DNA from: Daphnia pulex
Lineage: Eukaryota > Arthropoda > Branchiopoda > Diplostraca > Daphniidae
Length of the DNA: 64,000 bases
Assembly (NCBI RefSeq): GCF_021134715.1
Contig: NC_060027.1
Span: forward strand, 1,302,001 to 1,366,000
Direction of reading: 5' to 3'
Position 1 is the stretch's first letter, and the number at the start of each line of letters is the position of its first letter. The notes beneath the pieces are model-generated. The model saw only the letters and a program-made list of their open reading frames with translations. It was not told the origin of the DNA and did not search any database. A program made the position numbers and the translations under genes. This document shows, piece by piece, positions 34,757 through 44,643 of the stretch.

Positions 34757-36000
34757 ATCCGTTTAGCGGATTTCGAGCGCAGGTAAGAAAACCGTGTTTA
34801 TCTTTTTTTGGGGGGTCGATTTTTATTCTTTGTTTTCTATCGATATCTTAAACTCGAGCATAAGACAAGTGTCGTCTGCTGTCGTCTTTGTTTTGCCATT
34901 TTCCGATTTATTTTCGAAATAAAGACCAGTTAAAGATTCCAAAGAAAACGAAACAATAATTTTTTGGGAAACGTAACGTGTCTGTTGCTACACGAAAAAT
35001 AGCACAAAAAAAATGAAATTTCAAAAATGTGGCCGTCGTGTGGATTCCGATGTCTCTTCATAGAATAGCTTAATACACACTTCATGTTGTGGTGCTCAGG
35101 TATGTAAAACCCGGTAAAACTAATAATACAAATAGAATGATGAGGGAGCTTTAATAGAACTTAAGAAATTTTTTTATAGTTCCTGACTAGCATCACAGAC
35201 CCTCTGAGACAGTGCTAGCATTAATCATGAAGCTGTTGATGCACGATACTTTGTTTGACCTGTTTAACTTTTATCTTTGTGCAGATTCAAGGACAGAGCC
35301 AGCCATCTTAATCACTTGTTATGCCAATTTTGCTTGTGCCGGTGTTGTCTATGTCTTCAGCAGCGATCTCATCACTATCATCAGTAACTTGGGTAATGAT
35401 TTTCGTTACTGTAATTAACCTGTGACTGTGACATGCTAGATACTAGATGCATGACTTGCATCAATGAAGTGTGTTACATGGAAACCTTTGATTCTCCTAT
35501 TTATTAAAAATTGGGATTTACCCACTATGTTCGTTTTCAACTTTACCTCATTTGTTGTTTCTGTCAATATTTTTCCTTTTTCGTAACCCATTTTTTATCT
35601 TTTATTTATTTAGCATTTTGATTGGAGAAACTACCGATGTTGGTCGAGTTCTTCCTCTATCTCTAAGTCCCTTTTGTCCTCGTGTACATCCATGTGAATG
35701 TGGTTGTATTCACGAGGACCCCCTTTTTCCCATCCCGCCTCGTGGATTCTGTGGATGGAGTGCCTGGAGATGCCTGGCTGTATTTCCCAGGCTTAAAGGT
35801 AGGAAAAATGTATCTCTTTTCTTCCTCTTTGACTATTTGACTGGGTTGATTTGTGACACACGGAGTACAATTATTCCTGAGCTAGGCGGTTGACTGGAAC
35901 TGTTTTCTCTTAGCATTTTTCTTAACTCAGTTAGGATTCACATTCACAAAAAGCTCATTTGCGAACTCACAACTTTTTCTGTGGGCGGTTTTCTCAATTA
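34757..36000 (+). repeat. Dispersed ~1-kb repeat, copy 3
   Basis: Inverted relative to copies 1 and 2. It begins at the palindrome ATCCGTTTAGCGGAT (34757-34771), keeps the TCGATATCTTA and CTGTCGTC blocks, then the 35195-35415 block nearly identical to 48577-48803, then the HPCECGCIHED frame (about 35685-35790). It ends near the TTAACTCAGTTAGG block shared with copy 2. The chromodomain gene starts ~200 nt beyond it. Confidence 0.72.
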
Positions 36001-36202
36001 TTGCAAAACAATCAGGCTTAATGCATTTTCTTGTAATTATTAGGTCATAATGGGGATACCATATTTCAGATAAATCAGTCCAATAACCACTGTCCATCCA
36101 CCAGCAATAACCAAGACTGCCCATCTTCAAATCACGGTAAATTCAACGATATTTAAACTGCTGCTCGCTCGTAATCTAATCGTACATTTTCAACTTTGTA
36201 TA

Positions 36203-38204
36203 ATGGTAGATTCATCAACAAGTACACCTTCGCTGAGTTTTCAAATTCGAATCGGAGAACCCGAAGAAGGCACAAGTGGGCCAGGTAAAAATTGTTTTGC
36301 TATTTTATCATACGTACAGCATTCTCCTATTTAATCCTTGTTTATCCACAAAAGAACCACCATTGGGTACTGTCATCCGTAGAGGTATATCAGTGATTGG
36401 CCAAGACCAACTGATGGCCACGCCTAGTACCAGTAAAAACTACGAGGGTGTGACTAGCGAGCCAAACAGGGTTGTAAATGGTGTGGTTCCGCATGCACCC
36501 GAAATGTTACACTCGGAAGATCCAAATGAAGATGAAGAGATTGGTATATATAGTTTCTTCCCATTGATTTGTTCCTTCATTTAATTAATTAATTTTTAAA
36601 GATAGGCGTTCCAAAATGTTTTTAGTTGCTATAGTCAGGCAGCAGAAAAAGAAATTCTTGTCATGTTGGATGCTGACACACTAAAACGTAAGGCAATAAA
36701 TAAAAAATAACTATTAATATGTTCACTAATCTCAGTTTTGTTTCATCCTCCAGATTGTTTGGACCACCTCCGCAAGTCCCCGTTGCTTATTTGCAGTTTT
36801 TGTCATGAACTCTTTGAAGACATATCGCCCTTTCAAGTGCACATTCAGACCTGCTGCTCTCCGCCAGGAGTTGAAGTTAAGCAAAAAATGGATCAAGCTG
36901 CCATGGATCAGCTTACCCGCTCCTTGTGGAAATCTGTTTTCTTAAAAGAATTACAGAATACGCCAATCGGGCAAAATTTAAGTAAATTGCATTACTATTT
37001 TTCCCTAAGAATGTGCTTCATAATTTTATTTTCCCCTTTTGTTTTCAAGAGCAACACGAAGGACACTTGCATAACGAACTAAATCAGATTTGGTTATCTG
37101 GGTCTTTTGAGCCCATGCTTAAATGTCGGGAAATTTTTATTCGAGCTGCTGTAGCCATAGTCTCTCGTAGGTGGGTTACGAACGCTGTCGCCAACGAACT
37201 TCATCGTGTCAGAGCAATTAAACCTAAGGTAGATTTATAACCACTAGTGAAATTATATCACTGCATTCATTTTTAGTCTATTATTCTCCAGTAACCGAAA
37301 AAGCGTGTCAAGATTGATTCTGACACGGATCAGTCAGTCGCAGATCCAAATTCATCCAAATCTGAAAAATCATCTGTCTGGAAGAAGAGAAAGATTTGTG
37401 GCAGGCCAAACAGTAAGAATGATCTTGCCATCCGAGGACTTCTCAATGATCAGGATGAGACGAGCAGCAACACTACTCAGTATTACTTAACTCCGGAAAC
37501 GCCCGTGTCCGACCATGGAATAGACGTGATGCCAGTGTTGCCTCCCAGTGTGGATGCGACAGAACAGTCCCGCCTAACAAACAGTAGAGAAGACTCCGTT
37601 ACGACACCCATAACATACAGTGGAGTAGATTTTACACCCGAAATGGATTACGAATTGGACCGTTTAGTCAGAGGAGTGCCTGATGTTGACTTACTCGCAG
37701 AAGCCGCCAAAGGTTTTGAAAATCTTGATAACGCATCTGGTAAATTGAATTCTTAACATTTCTGCGCCTATTTCATTAACTTTCAATAATTTTTTTACAG
37801 ACGCGTGGGAAAATAATACCACTGCGGATGAACCGTTAAGCGAAAACGAGTTTGTTGTTGGCAAGATCTTAGATCGTCGGTTGCTTTACAAAGTTGAAGA
37901 TTTCAATCCACTAGAAGAAGATTACGCGTACCTCGTTTCATGGGAAGGTTACGGTGAAGAAGACAACACCTGGGAACCTTACGAACATCTAAACGGGACC
38001 CCTTCCCCATCTTTCTTTCTCTCAGACATGTTGATGACGAAAATGATAGCGAGAATGTGTACGTACAGTCGATTCTTTTGTGCAGTGGTACTAAGGCAGA
38101 TTTCGGTTGAGCTTCGGAGAATTGTGGATGCGATGCAACATCCAAATTTGACGTGCATCTTGTTGGTTGATTTGTGTACCATTTTCTCGTTTTGTTCTGT
38201 TTGA
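36203..38204 (+). CDS. Chromodomain protein with a Cys/His finger (possibly damaged)
   Basis: Predicted exons: 36203..36284, 36355..36543, 36643..36687, 36754..36981, 37050..37228, 37304..37739 and 37801 to at most 38204. All junctions are GT-AG and keep phase. Exon 4 has CSFCHELF...HIQTCC, a CCHC-type finger. The last exon has a clear chromodomain (EFVVGKILDRRLLYKVE.., YLVSWEGYGEEDNTWEPYEHL). Chromodomains bind methylated histone tails, so a nuclear role is likely; a PKKRVK nuclear-localisation-like motif lies at 37295-37312. Two oddities: with the best acceptor at 37291, exon 6 begins with an in-frame TAA (avoided only by a weaker acceptor at 37303), and the chromodomain's final helix is replaced by unrelated sequence after HLNG (~38000). 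It may be a truncated or dying copy. Confidence 0.6.
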
Positions 38205-38231
38205 TTTGATTGTCTTTCTCTTTCTCTCCAG

Positions 38232-38372
38232 CCGGGCCGATCTGATAGTTGGCGCTCCGTTTTACTACGACCGAGAAGCGGGCGAAGCCGTCTACGTCTA
38301 TTCCAACCCGCCCGACGGTGGTCTGACGGCCGATACGACCTACGTCAAGCTCGTAGGCAAACCTGAATCAAG
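38232..38372 (+). pseudogene. Orphan integrin-alpha FG-GAP exon
   Basis: One exon-like segment with a CTCTCCAG acceptor and an AG|GTATGC donor encodes RADLIVGAPFYYDREAGEAV followed by YVYSN and KLVGKPESR. This is the FG-GAP/Ca-binding blade of an integrin alpha-PS subunit, a cell-adhesion receptor. No other integrin exon is recognisable within 10 kb on either side, so it is a captured or duplicated exon, not a gene. Confidence 0.7.
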
Positions 38373-38580
38373 GTATGCATACACAGTGGGGAAAAAAACG
38401 ATCATCTTTCTTTCTTCTTTCTTTCACTGGAATAACGAATGGCCCACATTCCAGCATCATCTTTGATTGCTTTTCCGTGTCTCTCGACCAAGTTTTAACC
38501 GTCTGTTTGTTTGTTTGTTTTTTTTGGCTTTTTATTTGTTCAGATTTGGACTTTCCTTCTTTTTGTGTGTGTGGTTACAG

Positions 38581-39415
38581 CGTCGTTACATTCAGATTCT
38601 TCACGGTGACGTGTTACTCGAGTGCATCAACTTGTCGGAGGCCCAGGGAGAGTGGAAGGACATAAGGTAAAACACAAATCTCGACACCCAAATGAATCAT
38701 TTCGTTATAAGCAATAACTAAAAATTTTTTATTATTTTAAAGACGGGGACCCAACATGTTGTTCGTCGTTTCCAGTAGCAAGGTATGGGGCTGGTTGGCC
38801 AAATGTCAAACTTTCCTCGGCTTTTGTTTATTTGTTTGTTATTTGAGGTTTATTGTTTATTCACACATTTATAAATGCTTATTGAATTCTGTCATGCACC
38901 AGGAAAGCAGCCGCAAATTTCGTATTCGCTTTCAACCAAACAACCAGGAAGAACCGACGACCGTGGCCTACGCCTGCGCCTGTTACCTGTCCCGCTTTTT
39001 CAATTTGCACGACGCCGATCGACAAGGTCAAGACGACGACCATCCACCTTCTTGCACCATCTCGATCGAGTAGTTGTCCATCGCCGTTTTGGATCCTCAA
39101 AATTCCAAATGGCCTTCGGGTGGGTTATTTAGAGAAAAAACGACCTTTGTTCTCCTTTGACTTGTTTATTGGTTAATTGATTTTCAATCTTGTCACATTT
39201 TAGATTATGCGGATATTGGTGAGTCTCCCGAACTTGTGCCGGACCTCCTACGTTCTTGCCTAATGGATCCTAATTTCCCCGCTCTGGTCGAGGCTGTGGA
39301 AAGTTCGCTGAAGAAGTTGATGAACTCGGAGAATTCGAGTCAAAATCAAATTTTTTTCACCCTTTTTCTTAATGTCATTTATAACCAGGCAATCGTAATT
39401 TTTTTAACACTGTAA
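38581..39415 (+). pseudogene. REC114-like meiotic recombination protein, partial, with in-frame stop
   Basis: Exons 38581..38666, 38743..38782, 38903..39119 and 39204..39415 join in phase. The first three encode a PH-like fold resembling REC114: HGDVLLECINLSEAQGEWKD, then RRGPNMLFVVSSSK, then SSRKFRIRFQPNN...CACYLSRFF. The last encodes the C-terminal amphipathic helix that in REC114 contacts MEI4 (LLRSCLMDPNFPALVEAVES). REC114-MEI4 activates Spo11 to make meiotic breaks. An in-frame TAG at 39071-39073 interrupts exon 3, while the frame after it is still conserved and splices in phase. The N-terminal exon was not found. It is either a pseudogene or a truncated/alternatively spliced gene. The family call rests on remembered patterns. 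Confidence 0.55.
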
Positions 39416-39652
39416 TATTTAAATGAATCGTTGGTTTTTTCATACACAAGATGGGTTTTCTATTCTTTATCTTTTATATTTCTTCTCGTTTCTCCATGTG
39501 AACACCTGGCCATGTTTCCAAACACGAAAACAAACAAAATAATAATTAATGTGGAAGAAGGAGCGGGAGGATGCGGAGGTTGTCATGAAAGTATTTGAAC
39601 AAGGAAAAAATCAGCGTATGCTTATTTTGTTTAAAATTAATCCAGGTTTTAT

Positions 39653-39745
39653 TGTTTTTTTTTGTTTTTTTTTTTTTTTGTTTTTTTTTTTTGTTTTTGT
39701 TTTGTATTTGTTTTGTTTTTTTTTTTGTTTTTTTTTGTTTTTTTA
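39653..39745 (+). repeat. T(n)G low-complexity array
   Basis: Runs of 5-12 T separated by single G. Similar arrays lie at 40147-40214 (same strand) and 40879-40986 (opposite strand, A(n)C). Confidence 0.85.
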
Positions 39746-40146
39746 AATAAATTAATGTAAATAGTAAATAAAAAAAGGCTTCTACTCAATGGAAAGACGC
39801 TGATGGATGAGATTGATTGAACAAGATTATTAATAATGCTGCCGATAAATCACTTTAGTTTGATTAATAACTCTTTCAATGATGGGCCATTAAACAAAAC
39901 GAATGGAACGATATGAATTCAACATGAGTCATTAATCGCCGCGCGCGGTGAGGTGAGGATGAGAAAAAATCGGATAAAACGAGAGAGGAAAGGTGACAAG
40001 AATTTTTTGACAAATATTAAAAAAAAAAACAATTCTTACACCACATGCATCTGGCTCACATGCGAAAGGCACACTTAGCAAAGCAGTGGGTCCAGCACGA
40101 GTCAAGGGTAAGGCTTTAACAAAAAATTAAGGAATAGTTAACAATA

Positions 40147-40214
40147 AGAATTTTTTGTTTTTTTTTTTTTTTGTTTTTTTGTTTTTTTGTTTTTTTTGTT
40201 TTTTTTTTGTTTTG
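40147..40214 (+). repeat. T(n)G low-complexity array
   Basis: T runs broken by single Gs, preceded by AATAAGAATT. The same lead-in (AATAAGAATT at 40868-40877) precedes the A(n)C array at 40879-40986. Confidence 0.8.
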
Positions 40215-40257
40215 TAAAAAAGAAAGGTGAAAAAGAAATGATCATCAGGTTTAGTTA

Positions 40258-40395
40258 AATGATTTGTGTAAATGATTTGGCGCTTGGGTGGTGTAGTAAT
40301 TAGGGGGCTCGGTGTTGTAGCTCGGGGCAGCATACGAAGTCGTGTAGTATTCCGATGCCTTAGTGGTGTAGTACTTTGAGTTTGCAGTTGTTGCC
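40258..40395 (-). pseudogene. Fragment of a Tyr/Thr-rich YYTT repeat protein
   Basis: The minus strand reads SKYYTTKASEYYTT followed by SYAAPSYNTEPPNYYTTQAP. This is the repeat of a secreted, Tyr-rich protein family that I associate with cladocerans and that is also found, degraded, at 51330-51735. There is no start, signal peptide or stop in context, so it is a fragment. Confidence 0.6.
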
Positions 40396-40878
40396 GTGTC
40401 GGAGATTCTCACTCGACTGATTTTCCTTCACCTGTTCTCCCTCGTTTTATCCGATTTTTTCTCATCCTCACCTCTTAAGCCTTGCGACCATTGATAATGA
40501 TGCGCACGTCCGTTCTCACCCAACCTCTACACCACTCCACACTCAGTGCACACCATTACGGCTGTCATTTCTTTTCAGTTACCGGCAGTCAAGTCCTTCA
40601 GTCAATTCTTGAGTGTCTTTCACGATTAGACCACCTTAGAGGAAATATACCACAATAAGGTAGGAAATTTTTGATCTGTTTTTTGGGTGGGGGAGAAAAT
40701 TTTGATGTGTGTGTCATCACAGTAAATCACACGGCACCTCGTTTCATCCGATTTCTAATGAACGGTAGATATATATAACGATATCAATTTTCGACTCTCT
40801 TTTTTGCAATCTGGCAAATGCCTAATCTGACAATCCCAGATTGCAAATTTTAACTTAGCGATCGATCAATAAGAATTA

Positions 40879-40986
40879 AAAAAAAAAAACAAAAAAAAAC
40901 AAAAACAAAAAAAAACAAAAACAAAAAAAAACAAAAAAACAAAAAAAACAAAAAAACAAAAAAACAAAAACAAAAAACAAAAAAAC
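40879..40986 (-). repeat. A(n)C low-complexity array
   Basis: Runs of A separated by single C, the reverse complement of the T(n)G arrays at 39653 and 40147. Confidence 0.85.
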
Positions 40987-42005
40987 ACGAGGAAACGACA
41001 GATAGCAGCTCGTCGATTTCTCGGAAAGCTTATGATGAATCTTTTCAATAGTTTCGTATTGAAAAAAATGAAAAGAATGAGGCAACAAACAAATAACAAA
41101 ACAAATCGTGAAATAGGCGCTAAACGTGTGAGATGAGACGACGATAACAAGCCAACACAGCGGATCTCCCTTCGACACGGCGACAACTTTGTCAGCTAAA
41201 AAAATCAATTTCTAAACAAAATTTTCCCCCTTTTAATTTTCTTTTTGAAAAGAAAGTCTGTCAAAGGGAAAAGTGTAGGCGGTTGTTTTCTCCGACGTCT
41301 CTTACACTTTTCTAAACGTGTCAGAAAGTTGAAAGGGGGGGGGGATAGATCTTGGGCATTGGGCATTGGGCATTCCACTATCATAGATGCCGAGGAAATA
41401 TTGCCCAGCGTGTTATCCGGCTCTCTGTGTGTAATGTGTATATTAACAACGCCACCCTAAAGAGAGAGAGCGGCCTTGTGCCCTGCTATATAGTCTGGGT
41501 TTTGTATTATACATGTCCTTATCTGGGAAGTGGGAATCTCAACAGTCTCGGCCAGCAGCTTTTTCTTGTGGGGGGAGAAACAAAAAAAGACTTTGGACTT
41601 TGGTTGTTTTTTTCCCCCTCTCTCTGCTGGGCTTATTTTTATGTGCTGTAGTCACTACGGGAAACATATGACCGTAGAGGCCATGTAAATATATGCCGTG
41701 TATTCGACCCTATAGGTCCCATTGGCTACGGCGTGTAAAAAAATAAAGTTGGGAAATAATAAAACAAAAAAAAAATTTTATTTGAAAAAAAAAAAGTGGG
41801 AGGCGAAAAAGAAGGTGGGCATAGCGTCAAGCCACAACAGGAGTAGGTACTAGTAGTAGTTGGGTTGAGGGGTGGGTGGCATGGGCCCCAATCGGAGAGT
41901 GGCCCAGAGAGGGCGTTCGCCTAAAGCTGCCGCACCGTTCCCAAAGTCTCTGCTGTAGAAAAGCAGTTGGGTATTCCTGCCTGGCAGAGTGTCAGTTACT
42001 CAGAG
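40987..42005. other. Non-coding region between the low-complexity arrays and the kinesin inverted repeat
   Basis: No supported gene. It contains a short triplicated GGGCATT unit (about 41354-41372), a G-run (about 41335-41345) and A-runs (about 41764-41800). Confidence 0.4.
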
Positions 42006-42468
42006 TTGCCAGAACCTGTTTGCCCATAGGCAAACAAACAAGTGTTGAATCCTTGGAAAGCTTGTGATAGTAATGGTTTAGCCAAGTTTTCGTAAACTTC
42101 TCTTTGTTGCTGATGTTTGTTCTGGGCAACAGCTGAGATAGAATCAGATGTGAAACATCCATCACATGTGAAAAAAAAAGTTTCTCCTATGTTTGTTAAA
42201 AGTTGTATGTTGCTTCCATCAACAAAAATGACAGGTTCTTCTTTTTCAGCCTCTTCTTTTGTGGTTTTGGGTCGAAGTCTCACAGCAACTTTTATACGAC
42301 TGTTGAAACTTGGCTGCACTTTTGTCTTCTTTTTTCTTTCCTTACTTGGATCAATCTTTGGGTCTTTTGATGCTCCTGCTGAAGCAACTTTCTGTTTTGT
42401 CCCAGTCATCTTTGGCTTTGATGATGTTGGTAACTTATTGAGGCTGGTTGACTTGGGACTTTTGGACC
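42006..42468 (-). pseudogene. Inverted copy of the KIF14-like kinesin 5' motor exon
   Basis: The reverse complement of 42850-43312 over the whole 463 nt, with one mismatch (42200) and no indels. On the minus strand it encodes the start of the motor domain through the P-loop region (IKVAVRLRP to FNTCLFAYGQTGSG) and then leaves kinesin sequence. The 381-bp spacer (42469-42849) is not repeated. Near-identity implies very recent duplication, gene conversion or an assembly artefact. Confidence 0.85.
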
Positions 42469-42830
42469 GAGTCTTCAGAAGACAATTAATAGAACAAAAG
42501 ACAGCTATTTACCTGTCAGAGTGTCAGTTGTTCTTCTCCAGCTCCTCCTCCATTCCTCCTTCATGCTGTAATCAGTCTTTTTGAATTTTCCGTCTGTTGT
42601 TACTGGACTTTGTATTGTGGAATGTTGTGATTGAGTCACAGGAGGTTTAAGAAATAATTGTGCTGTGCTGCAAGGAAAGTATTATGAAGACGCCGAAGCT
42701 GTGATGTCGTAGTTCGACCTAGTTTACACATAAATAAGATAAATAAGTACTACACTATATTAATATTTGTATTATTTCTGAATTCAACTGAACTCAAACA
42801 TCGATTTTTCATTGTTTGCAGAATATAAAA

Positions 42831-44031
42831 ATGTTAAATTCTGCAGCAAGGTCCAAAAGTCCCAAGTCAACCAGCCTCAATAAGTTACCAACATCATCAA
42901 AGCCAAAGATGACTGGGACAAAACAGAAAGTTGCTTCAGCAGGAGCATCAAAAGACCCAAAGATTGATCCAAGTAAGGAAAGAAAAAAGAAGACAAAAGT
43001 GCAGCCAAGTTTCAACAGTCGTATAAAAGTTGCTGTGAGACTTCGACCCAAAACCACAAAAGAAGAGGCTGAAAAAGAAGAACCTGTCATTTTTGTTGAT
43101 GGAAGCAACATACAACTGTTAACAAACATAGGAGAAACTTTTTTTTTCACATGTGATGGATGTTTCACATCTGATTCTATCTCAGCTGTTGCCCAGAACA
43201 AACATCAGCAACAAAGAGAAGTTTACGAAAACTTGGCTAAACCATTACTATCACAAGCTTTCCAAGGATTCAACACTTGTTTGTTTGCCTATGGGCAAAC
43301 AGGTTCTGGCAAGAGCTACAGTATGATGGGGAAAATTGGTAGCAAAAGTGAACTTGATGATGCGTCCGGCATTATCCCTCGTTCATCCACGTCGACGATC
43401 TGGTCAAAAACTATGCTTCCGAAACTTCTGTGAGTCTCTGCATCGAGATTCAAATCAGTTATTTTCAAATCTACAAGGAGAAAATCCAGGATCTTTTGTG
43501 CTCAACAAGAAGAAACTTGTCTGTTCGAGAACATCCGAAAAACGTAAGGACGAATTAGCGTTGCCCTTTTCAATATTATATTTTCATTCGTTCAATATAC
43601 AGGGTCCTTACGTGGTCAATCTTACCAATTGTCTGGTTACTTCGCTTGAAGAAGTGCAACGTTGGCTCGTTGTTGGCAATCGAAAACGAGTTGTAGCGTC
43701 CAGTTCTCAAAACGAGCACAGCTCCCGTTCTCACATAATCTTCAGCATTACGCTGTCGCAAAGTGAGCTCTTTTGAATAGACTTTTATGTTTATAAACCT
43801 GTTTATATTTAATACGTATCAATTTTATTTAAAATCTGTAGGTTTCCAAGAAATAATCGACGGACGACCGCACGTAACTGATAAGCACAGTCGTATAAAT
43901 TTCATCGATTTGGCAGAAAAAGAAAGACGTTGTTACAAAAAGGCCGGGATATTCATTATAGCCCCCTTCCAGCACAAATGCTCGTTACTCCACCACCCAA
44001 AACTAATTCTGAAACAAGGAACGTTTAGATA
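42831..44031 (+). pseudogene. KIF14-like kinesin motor, broken and truncated
   Basis: Exons about 42822..43543 (ATG 42831, preceded by a TTTGCAG acceptor), 43603..43762 and 43842..44031. Motifs in order: IKVAVRLRP, P-loop GQTGSGKSY (~43300), GIIPR, FQIYKEKIQDLL, VREHPKN, then GPYVVNL and switch I HSSRSH, then SRINFIDLAEKERRC. The order and wording match KIF14-type kinesin-3 motors used in cytokinesis. Defects: a 1-nt loss after GIIPR (~43382, TTT to TT) shifts the frame; switch II DLAGSE has become DLAEKE, losing the nucleotide-sensing Gly; and the frame ends soon after, with no neck, FHA or stalk. Motor activity is not expected. Confidence 0.72.
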
Positions 44032-44643
44032 ACTAAAAGTCATTAGTGTAAATGTTGTGTTTTTCTGAAATAATCCTAAACACTGTAATCTGAGTTCACG
44101 GTAAAATTCCTTAAAATCTTTACATCAGTTCCTATATTTAATATATAGATTTATTGCACGTCTAATTCGAAACTTGCCTTTGCCTCCTTTGCCTTTGTAT
44201 TCAAATTTACCCCGCTAAAAAAATTCTTTCCCAATTTCATTTCTACTATTTACATTGTGCATTTTTTTTTGTCTATTGCTTAGTTTTCTTAATTAAAATT
44301 ATATTTAATCTCAATTTCATATGAATTATTGAGTTTTTTTTTACATTTACATTTTTACACTTACTGTTTTAGCATATTTGGCAAAGCAATTTGAAAATCA
44401 ACAATTACGGTCACGTGACGTGCGTAGACTATTGTCTGCTATCCTCTGCTATGTTTAATTGTTTACATTTGAACAGAAAATTCATTTCTCTTCTTGATAT
44501 TTGAGGAATGTGAAGATAATCAAATCATATTAACAGCTAATATGTGACAAACTTGTAATCCTTTGTAAGTTTCCCTTACAATTTGCTTACTGGTGCTTTA
44601 AATTTAAGGTTAATTGATCATTCAATTTGAATTAAAATAGGAA
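44032..44643. other. Non-coding gap between the kinesin and helicase remnants
   Basis: Very AT-rich. The last ~200 nt precede the helicase start codon and may contain its old promoter. No gene seen. Confidence 0.4.

Larger units (their letters stand above)
39950..40474. repeat. Fold-back unit: 34-nt perfect inverted repeat around a dead repeat-gene fragment
   Basis: Arms 39950-39983 and 40441-40474 are perfect reverse complements (left arm begins GAGGTGAGGATGAG, right arm ends CATCCTCACCTC). Between them lie a T(n)G array and the minus-strand YYTT-type coding fragment at 40258-40395. It could be a fold-back or MITE-like element that has captured the fragment, or a local inversion. Confidence 0.65.

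Noticed and set aside
39549..39746. Phe-rich frame over the T(n)G array
   Set aside because: Pure low-complexity translation.
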